In this document: positions 45,355-58,659 of the stretch, one piece after another
How the letters are laid out: every line of letters starts with the position of its first letter
Position numbering within the stretch: the first letter of the stretch is position 1
Assembly: GCA_015698045.1 (NCBI GenBank)
Contig: BLAL01000020.1
Span: 124,001 to 188,000, forward strand
Direction of reading: 5' to 3'
DNA length: 64,000 nt
Source: Rhizophagus clarus
Lineage: Eukaryota > Glomeromycota > Glomeromycetes > Glomerales > Glomeraceae
The notes under the pieces: generated by a model
The model's input: the letters and a program-made list of their open reading frames with translations, nothing else
Database searches by the model: none
What the model was told of the DNA's origin: nothing
Position numbers and translations under genes: made by a program

Positions 45355-46201
45355 AAGATCATACTCATATATAGAAAGCTACAATAACTACCTAAGAGTA
45401 TTTCAAAGTTATTTTTTTCAAATCTCTCCGTTAATCTGTTATCGAATCAAAATATATTTTTATTTTTAGTTATCTAGTGAAATAACATAAAACAAATTTG
45501 TTTATTTCTCATCACGCAATAGTTATAAACTAGCATGATTTTCTTACAGAATACAAATTATCCAGTCTATATTCGTAAAATCGACTACTATAATCTGTTA
45601 GTAATTCTACTGTTTAAAGTGTAATGATGCATCAACTACTTGTTGCTATAAAAATTTATAAACTTGTATTAAGATTAATAATATATTCATTATAATTTAT
45701 TTAATTCACTTGAGCTGTCTAAATAATAGGAAGAAATAAATCGTAGTATTTTATTTAAATTAGAAAGAACAATAACTAAATTATGATCAAAAATGCAATT
45801 TATTATAATTATCTATAGACTTTCAGATCGTATTCGATAAAATTATCAGTCTGAATATAATTATTTTAATTTGATTTCATAATTTATAAGCAAACTAAGC
45901 TTTTTTTTTAATTATATTACTTGAATAATAATTATATAATTGTAAATTATAAGGTGAACCTTTTTTTTATTAGTAAAAAGATTTTAATTATTAAAATTAA
46001 TTAATTATTAATAAATATAATAGTGGAAAATTTGTTTTTTGAATCTCAAATTTTTTAGTAAATAAAATTCATATTAATAAGTACTGTACATGAACAAATT
46101 CACTAGTAATAAAAATTAGTTTATTAATGTCAAATGTTATTTATTATTAAAATAACTTAAACTTTTCTCAAGATCGTATGAAATTTATGTAAGAGAAAAT
46201 C
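45355..46201. other. Intergenic region, no gene seen
   Basis: Extremely AT-rich, no supported feature. Confidence 0.35.
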
Positions 46202-46524
46202 CTATCAGCTAGGGATCGGAATCGATTCCCACTATTAGAATCGATTATAGAATCGATTAATCGCGATTAATCGTTTCGCAGGATTCGATTCTAGAATTCG
46301 ATTTTTGATTTTTGATACCCGGAACTAATCGAATTTATGTGTTAAAAAAATGACATTAAGGCACAGGTAATTTAGTTGATCACAATTTTAATGCGAAAAA
46401 CTGATTTTTAATGCATTTTTACAAAATTTATAATAAACAATTTATTTAATAATAGAAATTTAAGTATATTTATTAATAATATTATGAATATTTATAAAAG
46501 AAAAATAAAAAAAAAATTTGGTAA

Positions 46525-48672
46525 TTAGCCATCCATCTCAGCTTTTCCATATATGTCGATATATTCTCTATTTCTTTTTAAAAACATGAGCTGGTTAACA
46601 AGACATGAATCCAAACGAGTTCTTTGTGGTGTGATTAAATTTTTAGCGTCAGAAAAAAGCCTTTCTGACGGAACTGACGTAGCAGGAATATGAAGATATT
46701 TTATTGCTAATTTGTGTAATACTGGATGTTGACTTTTATTGTTTAACCACCATAAATATGGATCATATTCTTCAAGAACAGGTAATTCTAATACATTTAA
46801 ATAATGTTGGAATTCATCTTTTATTGGTGCAACAGTTTTGTTATTCTTTTTTTTCCAAAAACTTCCCATTGCTGTTGTTAAATCACCTATATCCTTATCA
46901 AATGTTATAGAACTATCATTTTATTTAGAAATTTCAAACTCTTCTTTTAATTGATTAACAATACTATTTTTTTTTCTTAAGAATCAATAAAATCTAAGCT
47001 TTTAAAACGAGGATCAAAAAATGATCCTTTTAAACATAAATCTTGAGGAAAATTCCATCTTGATATTAAAACTTGTAAAATTGCATTACTGCAATATTTT
47101 GCTCCACCAGTTTCCAATAAAGTAAAATCACTTTCAAGCCTATCCTTCAAATTAACATAGTTGGATATACAAAACCAATTGTTGGATACTTTACACCACT
47201 TAAAAAACGTGTTGCAATTTCAAAAGGAGTTAAAAGCTCTATTACTTCTTAATTATTTTCCACTCATTAACTGTAGGATAAAGTTCTTCTAATTTTTCAC
47301 CCTATTTATGAATATATGAACTTGTATCACTCATTAAAGAAGCCTTTAGCATCGAAATTGCTGGTTTAAGAACAATAAGTCTTTGAAAAGCATAAAGTAT
47401 TGAATTCCATCTTGTATTATTTGCTTTTACAACATCAAGACAAATAAGATTTTCAACTTCTTTTTCTAATTCTTCAGTTTCTTGTAATATTTCTTGTTGG
47501 CGATATAAATAAATTTGTGATTCTTTTAATTGCTGCTTTTTTTATCTCCTGATAAAAAAGTAATAAGACATTTACACTTATTAGCTAATGGTTCTATTTT
47601 ATCTAATCCTTTTCCAATACTCAACTGAAGAGTATGGGCAGTACATGGGATCCTTTCACCAATTCCTAATTCATTACATGCTTTTTTTACATTTGAACCA
47701 TTATCAGTTACTATAGCACTTATTTTTGATTCAATCTCCCATTCATTAAACAAATCAAACAAATGCTCTTTAATTTCAGTTGAACCATGTGGATATGGTA
47801 ATTCTGCCATACTAAGAAGTATTTCATGTGGTTCAAATTTAGATGTTACCCAATGAGCAGTAGCACCTAAATAAGGTAAATGTGCTGGTGAACTCCAGGT
47901 ATCTAATGTCAAAGAAATATGCTGTATATATGAAAGTTGATTTTTAAGTGTATTTTTTCCAATTTCCCATGTTTTTGAGATTCAATTTTTAAGTGTTTTA
48001 GTACAAGGAACTTTATAATATTTATCAAACCCATTTATTATATTAATGAAATCCGGATCTTCTACAATACTTAAAGGTTGTACTGTTCCAATAACAAATG
48101 CTACAACATTTTTAGTTAAAGATTCTTGTTTAAAAGGGTGATGCGATTTGATTGAAGAAGTAGAAAGATTTTTTAATTCTTCTTCATTATGTTTCATAGC
48201 AATATCTTTGGTAATATGATGTGTACCTGACAAGTGTGTTGATAATGAGCTTGGAAAACCGCACCATGAAAACATTTTTCCACAGCCTTTAATTTGACAA
48301 ATAACTTTTATCTTCATTAAGCTTAAAGAATCTCCATACCCAACTTGTTTTAGGTCGTGTAATTTTAGTTGGGGGTTTTCTTTTTGACTTTTTATTAATT
48401 TCTAGAAAATCTGCTTCAAGATCATCCATAATTATATCAGAAATATCAGATATTGTAATATCCTGTAATATTAACATGACTACTATCTTTAGCTTCACCA
48501 TTAGAATCATTTTCACTTCCCTCTGTTAATGTTAATTGACTTGTTTCAGCTTCATAATCTGAACCACTTTCACTTTCTGTTCTGTTAATTCTTTTTATAT
48601 TAAATTTGCCTCTCTTGCTGCTTCTGCTTCTTCAAGTATTTTTCTATGTTTACTTCGTGTAGTATTAGCCAT
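46525..48672 (-). pseudogene. hAT transposase pseudogene, copy 2
   Basis: It begins MANTTRSKHRKILEEAEAAR at 48672. The BED finger (CQIKGCGKMFSWCG, HLSGTHH) lies around 48310-48200. The core has LTLDTWSSPAHLPYLGATAH, with the first Asp kept, then VTDNGSNVKKAC and CTAHTLQLSIGKGLDK. The C-terminal block IPATSVPSERLFSDAKNL lies at 46690-46620, and the stop is at 46525. Stops and indels near 48590, 48320, 47980, 47540 and 46920-47340 break it. Where copy 1 lost sequence around SLTLD, copy 2 is complete, so the two decayed independently. Confidence 0.82.
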
Positions 48673-48729
48673 TTTTTTAATTGAATAAATCAAATAAAAA
48701 GTTTTAAAAGTGTAAGAATTTCTTTATGC

Positions 48730-49213
48730 AAATAACGATCAATTTTTATTTAATAATGTTGTTATTGATATATAGATAGTAGAATAAACAAATTTAAAAA
48801 GAAAGAAACAAGGATAAATGAGTAACAAAAGAATAAATGAACCTTTTTATATGTTCTGCTAAAATATTTTTTTATTTAAAAATAAATAATTCGCAAGATC
48901 ATTCAAAATTTGGCATTAATCTGTTTTTGAATTCATAGTAATGGAGTTAACACAAGATAGAGGTTTCAAAAAACAATCCACAGATTATTCAAAAATTTGG
49001 CGTCAAATGGATTTTGATTTTTGAACAAATGGATCATTTATTTGTGTTGTTAACAATTTTAATAAAAGGATTATTTCTATTGTTAGCAATTTAAACAATT
49101 GATACATGTTTTATTTATTTACTATACTATAATTTCATTTTGTTATTTGAATGTTCGAGACTGGTCTTAACAATTATGCTATTCAATTCTAATACAATTC
49201 TGTAATGATTAGA
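48730..49213. other. AT-rich stretch, no gene seen
   Basis: It lies between the end of hAT homology and the LINE tail. No supported feature. Confidence 0.35.
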
Positions 49214-49612
49214 ATTTTTTTATATTTTTATTTTTATTTTTATTTAAGAGATAGTAGAATGCATACATAAAATATTATAACAAATCAATACAAAAATAAG
49301 AAAATGAAAAATGAAATAATAAAATAAACAAAACTACTAGAAGAATAAATCTACTTCGACGGTGGAGTGAATAACAAATAGAACTATCTAAAAGTAATCC
49401 ACTACTAAAGAACCATTCCCATAGACACCCACTGCTTCTTTCACTCAAGGAGGTGAACTGAGACCCGCTCTCGCAGAAGAAAAATAAATAAACCTATGAA
49501 AAATTTCTATAAGTTATAATTTTAAATCTACATGGCATGTTACGAAGTAAGATTAGTATAAAAATCAATAATACTATAACCAAAATATATATTTTTTCTA
49601 ATACTTTCTAGT
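49214..49612 (-). mobile_element. 5'-truncated LINE tail
   Basis: It starts, in plus-strand order, with ATTAGAATTTTTTTATATTT and an A/T-rich (TTTTTA)n tract, then repeats the 3' untranslated region and the last approx. 80 coding bases of the LINE that begins at 49613 (AAAGTAAGATT, CCAAAATATATATT). Similarity ends where the next tail begins. It is a second, severely truncated copy in the same orientation. Confidence 0.75.
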
Positions 49613-49927
49613 GCATTAGAATTTTTTTATATTTTTTTTATTTTTATTTTTATTGAACAGATATTAGAAGCGAACACATAAATTATAAACACATCAAAAT
49701 TGATACATGAAAATAAAAAATGAAACTAACTAATAGAAGCGAACTAAATCTACTTTAACGGTAGAGTAAAAATAACCAACTACTTCTAGAAACATTCAAT
49801 AATTAACCCACTACCTCTTTTACAGCCAGTTAAAAACCAGGTAAACTGAAGCCCGCTCTGCAGAAAAGAAAGTAATAAAAAACCATATATAAAATTCTAT
49901 ATAAAGTATACTAACTAACTACTAGCG

Positions 49928-52900
49928 CTACAAAGTAAGATTACTATAAAATTCAATAATATTTTTACCAAAATATATATTATTACGAATACTATCTAGA
50001 GCATCAAATTTATATTCTAATTCTCTATCACTATTCAAAATATTATTAAATGGTCGAAGATTTTTTAAAGCTAATTTTTTCTTTTTTGTAATACCCAACG
50101 AATGTTCAAATTCTTTTATAAAAGAACAATGACGTATCCAAATTTCTTTAAATGTTTGTTCATAAATGTACTGCCTGATCTCAATAATTACTAACAGTAA
50201 TTGTTTACGAGAAATCCACAAGTTGAGAATTTGAGTCAACTCCAACGGTATAAAGCCTTTGATGAAATCCACAAAAGTAAAATTGTCAGGATCTGTAACA
50301 ATTGTCCATATATTAAGCGTCAATAAGGCAGAATAATCTGTAATGTCTGGATTATATTCAATTAATAATGATAATAAAAAATCAATTGTATTATTTTTAA
50401 TCTTTAAAAGAAGAGATTGATGTTCATCACATATCCACACGTGATCAAATGTTTCGTCTTCCAATCCACAACTAGGACATTTCCATCCGTCATATAAATC
50501 TAAGAATGATTTCTTCATTTGTTCAATTGTAGGAATCTCTTCTATAAGAAGATGGATTTTGTGAGCTTTGACTTTAGAAGAAGATATCAAAGTTTCATTA
50601 TTAGCAATATTGCAATTGAGGCATTCAAAAGTAGAAGTCCAATCAACTTCTAACTTTCGATATTTGGTATTCCTATGTAAATTAATAAATTTTTCCAGGC
50701 CTTTAATATGACTAACCATTTTGATAAATTTTCGTAAGTGAGTTTCAATGGCGATGTTATTCCATAACAGAAGTACTTGAATGTCAGGAGCAGTGTCTAT
50801 AAAATTAATAAATCTATCTTGGTCAATGTGGGCAGATTTTGCTAGTTTATCCACATAATTGTTACCATCACAATCAGTATGTGCAGCTACTTTAAACATT
50901 TCTACATGTAAGTTCTGTTGACGAATAATTCTAATCAAAATTGACCATAGATAACTATTATTAAGTTTGAAATAATTTCGCGATGTAGTGGAGAAATTAC
51001 TACATTTAAATCCCTCAAACATAGTAATCACATTTAAGGAGTCAATATTGATTCTCACTTTACTTCTATAAGGGACTACCATAAGAGCTAAAATTACTGC
51101 TAAGAGTTCACCTCAATATGCTGAAGGCCATTTATCAATCGTAGTATAAAATTCCACTTGAGGAACACCAAATGATCTATCAAGGTGAGCAAACGCGCAG
51201 CTAATGTTGCATTGTTCAGTGCCTAATTCAATAAGAGATCCATCAGTGAAGAATTCAAAAATACAGCAATTTGGATTATCAAATATAGCGAGTTTTCATT
51301 GAATTATAAGTGATTCATTCCTAGAGAGTCCTGGTTCTAACAATTCTAAAATAATATTGTTTTGTCTGATCACGTGATTTCTCATTAATGTACTTTGAGA
51401 AAGAGTATATTTTTTCTTAGCCTGATCAAAAAGATTAAAAATATTAAAATTAATCATTTTTCTATGTTTAACATCATCTTTGGTAAATTTAGCAGCTGAT
51501 AAAAGCAGTACTATATGCTTTGGATTAGCAGTAAAAGCACAAACACCCATGCTTGAACGATTTACAGTATTAGCAGCATAAAGTGTATCATCACAAATGG
51601 TAACATAGGTAGATGTTGAGGTTGATTAAGACATATCAACGTGATAATGTCGAAGAAGAATATTATCATCATCAATAAGGTGTTGAACCTTTCCAAATAA
51701 AATTGAATTATGTTGAGGGCTATGAACAACAGATAATAATCTATCTTGTTTTTCAATATTATAAGATCTAGTTTCTTCAATATTATCAAAAAATGTAGTA
51801 AATATGTTATAAATATTTGGTTTAAGGTTGGTTCCATCCACCGTAATGAGTCTTTGAATATCCATGTACCATCTTTCTTCTTTGTTATCACGACCAGGAA
51901 TAGATTGAAAGTAATATTTATTACATATATCAGTCCAATTAAGTAAGCGTTACTTGTCTCCTGAAATAATTTGTTCTACAAACATAATTTGGCGTGAACG
52001 TAAAATTGTGCTATGTTTGGACAAGAAGTCAAAAGTAGCAATAGTTGCAAAATCATTTTTTCCTCCTGCTATGGTAGGAAATCTGCCTTTGTCTATGACA
52101 AGAAGTGTAAATTCATTCTGTCTCATTAAATTGATCATATTAAGTAAATAATTATTCTTCATCCGTCTAGGGATTTTGTTGAAAGGAATACCCTCTATTA
52201 GTGGTCAGGAATACCAAAGTAGTTGTTGTAATAATTTCAAACGAATTTCAGTGATTCTTCCCAGAATTCCTGTGTCATTTAGTTGAATGCAGAAATCTTT
52301 GCTTGGAGTTGATTTTCATAAGGATTTCTATAACCGTATATATAAGAGTTAAACATTCAACAAAAAGGAACAAATAAACGATGAATTAAATCTGGTGATA
52401 GGATGAAAACCTGTAACCAGTATTCAACATGAGGTATAATAATTCTATTAAAAATATATAGGATGTGTTTATCAGTAATTTTCTTTTTCCACATAAGGTT
52501 CATTAGGTGGTCAATTTCCGCTTTAACTTTAGAGATTAGATATTGTTCATCATTTTCAATATTAAAATAAACTCCCAGGATACGAGTGGGTTCATGAGGG
52601 TATTTAACCTTAATACTAATAGATTCCCTTCCAAATTGAATATCAATCTTATTATTGTAGATGTGAGAATATCGACGCTTATACATCTTAGTTCTCATCA
52701 TGAGTTCAGATTTATCCTTATTGATCTGGATATCATTTAATCTATAAAAGGAATCAGCGATAGATAGCATTAATTCCAATTTGTCTTTCTTATCAGTAAT
52801 CCACTGTGTGTCATCCATAAATGCCAAGGCCAGGACATGTTGTTTTATCACAGCTGAATTTAACTGTGGTATTTGCTGTATATTATTACACGATACAGTA

Positions 52901-55312
52901 TATCCCAAATTTTGGTTGTTAATTTCAGCAAGTAAAGGATCGTAATAAATACACCAAAGAATAGGTGAAATGATTTCTCCTTGATCTATGCCTGTAAGAA
53001 CATCATACGCGGTCGTCTTGCCATAGGCAGTGATAACTTGATTTGTTCTATCTTTAAATAAATCTAAAATTAAATGAGTGAATTGCTAAAGTAATTTAAT
53101 TCGGTCTATCACTTTTGGTAGTTGGAAGGTATTGATACAGTCATAGGCCTTTGTGATAAGATCCAGAGTTCATTATTATTATCTATAGCATCTTGAATAA
53201 TTTTGTTAACGATCCTTATAGGTTTGAAGGTGGATTGTTTTGGTAAACCAGCGAATTGATTAGTTTGTAAAACATTATGTCATTTTAACGTTATAGTAAG
53301 TTGACGATTAAGTAAGGTGATAAAAACTTTACAAGCAGTCTCAAGTAAGGTGATCAGACGAGAGTTTGATAATTCATAATTAAAAGGTTTAGGCTTGGCA
53401 ATAGAAAAAACGGTTGCTTTTTTCCATTGTTTTGGTAAGTAACCAAATTGTATAATCTTACATATCAGATAATATAGAATATCATGGGCTGTTGGACTAA
53501 GGTGTTGCAACATTTCATTAGATATGCCTGAGGGGTCTGTAGCTTTGTCTTTAGGAAGGTTTCTGATAACGTCCAGCCATTCATCACGTGATGGAAGGTC
53601 CATGAGGTTTGAGTAAATATTCTCATTGACTTGACGTAAAGGTCAATATTGATCTTTCTAACGGCCTTGAAGTGGCTTTTTCCTATTAATTGAGCCTGCA
53701 ATAGTTTGGAAATGATGATTGGTTTCATTAAGGACAGCTGATTTACCTGTGATTAATGATTCATTGCCTTGGGCGTCTTTCTTATATATTTTTTCAATCG
53801 AGATATGAACCATCTCTTCTTCAGTGATCGAGCGAATCATAGAGGCTTAGTTATCTTTAAAATTAGTACAGTGTTTCTTGATATTAGAAACTATTTGTTC
53901 CTGAACCATAATATCAAATTCCAATTTGAAAAGAAATCGTAAGTGTTTTCTAATTTTACACAAATTCTTCAAAAATAATTTGAAGTCGTCAAGTATATTA
54001 AAGTTAAAGGACGATAAAAGGTCTAAGCATTCATATTTGTCCAATGTCATGTTAATGAGACGTTAGAACTTGAACCATTTAGCAGAGACATTAGAAGTAA
54101 TAGAAGCGGTATCATTAAATAGCGAACGTGTTTCCAGTATACGATTAATGATGTATCTTAGATCGAAGTAAATTGAAAGCTTCTTTTCTGATGTAGTTTT
54201 GACTTTATTTCTAGTGACTTGCTTGTTGACGATACGAGATTTAGCTACTTTCATGAGGGTTTGCCTAAACATGTCCCAGAGGGTATTAATGTGACAAGGT
54301 TTAATAATGGAAAGTCTTTCATTAATGTATTCTCAATCTCTAGGTCCAATTGGATGCTGAAATTCTTCCAGGTATATTCATCATCCTTGTCCATTTCATC
54401 ATATTGAAATATGGTTCTTTTGATATGTTTCTTCTTTTGATTGGTTGTGTTCAAGAAAACACCTGTCATCTGTATTGTGTCCAATGATAACATTACAGTT
54501 TTATGGTCAGTATCAAAATGATCGTTCTCTATCACGGTACCATTAATACTTTTCTCTAACATAGGTAAAGAAGCCCAAATATAATCTAATCTTGATTCTT
54601 ATTTGTTAGAATCAGCTGGTGTATAAGTATACATTTCTTCATCATTGTCATTAAAGATTGGAATGGTGTCTAGCAACCTTCTACATTCCAAAGTACAAAA
54701 CAAGGAAAATTGCCATTTATTGTTGACGAAGGCCATTAAATATTTTCTGTAATTAATATTGAAGTCTCCCATGATTATGACTTCTATGTCACGTGCTTGA
54801 GCATCGCTGATGGTGTCGTCAATGTATTTGTGTAAAGCTTCAATTTGTAATCTTCATTAAAGTAAACCTGAATTAAACGAAGTTTACGCTTATCGTTAAA
54901 GTACAAATCCAAATAAATGATTCTACCTTTGTGTCCAACTGCTTTGCGAATGAATACGTCATATTTGGCATCAATGATAATACCTACGCCTTGGCCTTTG
55001 CCCCCCTAATTGTGAATAATCAAAGTAACTGCGAACACCTAATTGATGCTGCCATATTTTTGCTTGTCGTTCAGAACAATTAGTCTCTGAGAGACCATAA
55101 ATGTTGATATTGTGATCTTTCATAGCGTCAATTAAACCAATAAATTTGTATTTATTTAAAGTACGAATATTTGTAGATGCAATTTTCGTTATAGTGGAAT
55201 CTAAAAGATTCTTTTTTGAATGAAAAATTGGTGGTGAGTCAAGTTTGGGGGAATTGTTTTTTATTAATTGAGAGGATAAAGAAGAACCAGAGGGAATATT
55301 GTTATCCATCAT
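49928..55312 (-). pseudogene. LINE ORF2 relic: endonuclease, reverse transcriptase, RNase H
   Basis: In order from 55312: APE endonuclease motifs (STNIRTLN, LSETNC, MGDFNINY, FDTDHKTVML at about 54490). Reverse transcriptase follows, with KATDPSGISNEML (about 53540), NSRLITLLETACKVF, TGIDQGEIISPILW and the catalytic box AFMDDTQW near 52820. RNase H is at about 51270-50820 (FTDGS, GELLAV, INIDSLNVI, VAAHTDCDGNNYVDKLAK, all four acidic positions visible). Near the end is a zinc-knuckle-like CPSCGLEDETFDHVWICD. The last 384 codons (51082-49928) are uninterrupted, but a TGA near 51115 and several frameshifts upstream disable the gene. Confidence 0.85.
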
Positions 55313-55321
55313 TAAAAATGA

Positions 55322-57566
55322 TTATGCAAGATCGAAAACATCAGCAACTTCATCGTCTTTCTCCAAAGAAGATGAAGCAGAGGTACCAGTAAGCATTTCA
55401 AACATTTTGGTCATGGTTGAAGAGATAGATTGAAAGAATAATTTCATTTCATTTTGTTGAGTCAGAAGAGTGTGAATTTGAGCGTCTGATTAGCAAAGGT
55501 CATGAGTGTCTTGGATAAGTTCAGCTTCTTGATCAGAGTCATCAGCACTTTTAACACGTTTTTTGGCTTGGTCAGGTGAGAAAGCTGAAGAGGACTGCGT
55601 GAGGGATTTTTTCTTTATGGTACCCTCCAGTTTAGAACCTTTTTCAATGTGTAAAGCTTTCTGGGTAGTAACAATTGCGGCGATTTGTTTATCAGTACTT
55701 TCAAGAGTTAAACTGATATTCATGATCTTTTTCTCGAGTTGATGTAAACTATTAAGGATTGTTTCTTTAAATCAGAGGATGGCAGGGTCTTGGTCAAAAC
55801 AAGGTTCATCCTCATCCATTTCCTCACTGTGTTGAGTATCACGATCAAGTCTCTTCTGTTGAGTAAAGCGAGATGGTCTTGCAGATTTATTAGCACCTTT
55901 AGATTTAGCAGCATCAGCGTACGATTTCTTTAAATTCTTTCAATTATCAGCGCCACTAACAAACTTTTTGCCAGGGGGTTTATTAATATTTTTATTATTA
56001 CAAGTAGCAGCTATGTGGGAGGGGTTACCACAGATGTTACATATGCGATCTGATTCTTGGCTCCAATATAATCGACGTGAATTCATATTGCCCTTTTTGA
56101 AGTTGATCAAAAGTTGCAGCGCAGCCTGTCAATCTTTATCACAAGAGAAGTGAATATATGCGTATCGACATTTAGAATAACTCCCTCTGATCATAGCAGC
56201 AGGAATAAAGCAGGATTTAGCTTTACATTTGAGTAAGACAGGTTCAAGATCATAGCCACTAGTGTTGTAGGCTAGTCCAGATAGTTTGAGAGGAAACTGC
56301 TTACGTAAAGTGCAAGCATCTTGGTTGAGAAACAGAGGAAGAACTCTAACTGTGTCTTTTCCTACATGATATCTCCAGTTAGTCTCAAAATAGGTAAGAG
56401 CATCTTGAGATTTGTATGTAATATAGGCGATCTGGTAAAAACCAGCGCCTTTAGTATAGAGTCTCTCGATTTCACCTAAGATTCTGAAGCTTGCTCTAAT
56501 TTCAGCAGCTTTTCGGTATGCAGGGATATCAATCACCTGAATTGTACGATAGTTAGTATTTTCTTTTTGTTGATCAGGAGTCATAACTTGCTTATCTGGT
56601 TTAAGCGGAGAAATATTAAGGGTGACATTTTTAATGTCATCCAAGTTTTTGTCTTTAAGTTGCAGGATAATTTCCATTTTAAGAAATTTGTTATAAGAAT
56701 CCTTGTCATTGAAAGTGACTTTTGCTTGTTTTTGGAGACGTGTAATACCCAAGTTGATGTTGTACTTGACATTATATTTAGCAAGAGCCTTCTTAATGGT
56801 GATAATTTTTGAAGGCTTAGAACCAGTAATATTATCAAGTGCCACGAGGGCAACATAGTCTAACGGTTTTTCAATAGTGATCGACTGTTGATCAGAATTT
56901 TCATTGTTGTCAGAAGGCGGATCAATATCCATGGCAGAATTGACAATATCCTTATTTGGCATTTGGTCATTCTGTTATTGATCATTTTGATCAGTAACTT
57001 CAGGAGTAACTGCAGAAGCTGCAAAAGCGGGAATATGATTAGTTCCATTGAGGTTGTTTACTATATTTTGTTGGGAGGCGCATGAATACGTGACAAGTGC
57101 AAGCGAGAATTCTTGGACTTAGTTTTTCCCTTAGAAGAATAGGTGGGGTCTTTGCAATAGAAAGGTACGAAACTCAAAAAAAAATAAAAATTTAATTAAT
57201 ATTATATCTACACTTATTTTAGTATAAAAAACATAATTAGTATATAAAGTAAATTTAAAAATTTTTTTGAGTTTCGTACCTTTCTATTGCAAAGACCCCA
57301 GGTCTTAGGCGGGTGGTTGGGAGTATCTGCAAAAAGGTCACTAGCAACATCCCTTTCAGATTGCAAGTTGCTCTGCTTAATACGCTCTTTATCAGCTGCA
57401 AGGTCAGCCTGTAAAGCATTATTGGTAGCTGTATCTTTAGACCACGTGAATGGTCAGCAGCGTTAGAGGTGAAAGTAAAATCAAAGGTGGCAGCAGGTTG
57501 CGCAACTTTTGAGCTGCTTCACAAAGTATGAGCACTGGTGTTGTTGTTTCTGTTGTTGTTAGACAT
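55322..57566 (-). pseudogene. LINE ORF1 relic (RNA-binding, CCHC knuckle)
   Basis: It begins MSNNNRNNNTSAHTL at 57566 and is interrupted by a MITE at 57145-57299. The longest clean part (56962-56129, 277 aa) contains VTFNDKDSYNKFLKMEI and RTIQVIDIPAYRKAAEIRA, consistent with RRM-like folds. After a stop comes a zinc knuckle CNICGNPSHIAATC (near 56050, C-x2-C-x4-H-x4-C). A charged C-terminus ends at TAA 55322-55324. ORF1 proteins package LINE RNA. At least four stops or indels make it non-functional. Confidence 0.75.
57145..57299. mobile_element. MITE, 155 bp, perfect 38-bp TIRs, in LINE ORF1
   Basis: The left arm begins GGGGTCTTTGCAATAGAAAG and continues GTACGAAACTCAAAAAAA. The right arm is its exact inverse over 38 bases. 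AGGT flanks both sides (57141-57144 and 57300-57303), a likely 4-bp target duplication. The centre is about 80 bases of A/T. The perfect arms make it one of the youngest insertions in the window. Confidence 0.88.
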
Positions 57567-57600
57567 CTTAAACTAGAAAACATGTAAAAAAGTTAGGTCT

Positions 57601-58655
57601 CTCGAAAATTACTGTGGATTTTCAACAATTTTTGACGGTAACAGGAGAGAATTTTTAGAATTTTTTTATATTAACACACAGATAAGCATTTGTTGGCCAT
57701 TTTTTGTAAAAATGGAATAAATCTGTAAATCATTCCATTTTTGAAAGAACATTCCCAGCGTATTTTACATAGAAATTTCTATTTCATTCTATCATCAATC
57801 TAATCTAATTTTGTAGATGATCCACATGCTAAATTGCCATGAAATCAAAAATAATTTCCTTTTTAGTAAAAAACGGTCCATTTAATCTTTATGTATATGT
57901 ACTTTATGTACTATGAACAGAACATTGAACATGTACAGTACATGAACATGTACATACAAAGGAAATTTTTTTTTATTTTTTTACTTGATTATTTTGAACA
58001 CTTTCTTTAGAAAACTTTTGTCACTGACCTCGCCTGTGTCAGTAATATTATTATTAATTAAGTTAAGCCATCACAAATAAATTACATTTTTTAGCCTCGT
58101 ATGTTGATTCTTTGCAAAAAAATAAATTTATTCAAAAACTAATTTTTCTGCACATGAAATGAATTATTTTCAATATTTTGAAAATTATTTTAAACAATCA
58201 TGCCCGCAGGGCTATCCTTAAAAGAAAAAGAAAAATTTGCAAGAATTGCAAATTTTTCTTAAAGTTTATTTTTAAAATTTATTATGTTTTTTTTTGCACT
58301 AAATTAAAAAAAAATTAAATAAATCTAGAGTTAATGGACCTACGAAACTTTAAATTGTTAATAAACTCCCTTTAGAATGAATAAAAAAAGATTCAGAGCG
58401 TAAAATACCTCTGAATTCAAAATTATCAATAGGTTCCCATATGGAACCTATAAAACGTATAAAAAATCATTTTTTTTTAAAAATAATTAAGATTCAGAGA
58501 TAGGTCGGGTAATTGACTTAACCCGGTCTGCGATATTCAAGTCAGGTCAACAAATTCATGACCCGCTTAGGGTACCTGAATTTCATATATAAAACACCGA
58601 AATGTTGCTGTTTCAGAGTTTTTTTTCAAACTGAATAAAAAACTGATTGTTTTAA
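57601..58655. other. Region without a recognisable gene
   Basis: It includes small inverted words (AAAATGGAATAAATCTG / AAATCATTCCATTTTT, 57707-57743) and ACATGTAC repeats at 57935-57957. A weak relic of the CGGGTC-type element lies at about 58503-58575 (GGTCGGGTAATT, AACCCGGTC, GACCCGC). Nothing coding. Confidence 0.35.
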
Positions 58656-58659
58656 ATAT

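Larger units (their letters stand above)
49613..57600 (-). mobile_element. LINE (non-LTR retrotransposon), nearly full length, decayed
   Basis: About 8 kb on the minus strand. ORF1 (from 57566) and ORF2 (from 55312) are only nine bases apart, followed by a 3' region ending in an (A-rich TAAAAA)n tail at 49616-49660. ORF2 combines APE-type endonuclease, reverse transcriptase and RNase H. Stops and frameshifts occur throughout, and a MITE interrupts ORF1. The 5' boundary is approximate; no target duplication was identified. It lies inside hAT copy 2. Confidence 0.85.

Noticed and set aside
52543-52740. Plus-strand frames over the LINE (also 51746-52151, 56567-56812, 56888-57085)
   Set aside because: Antisense to recognised ORF1/ORF2 coding and without any motif.
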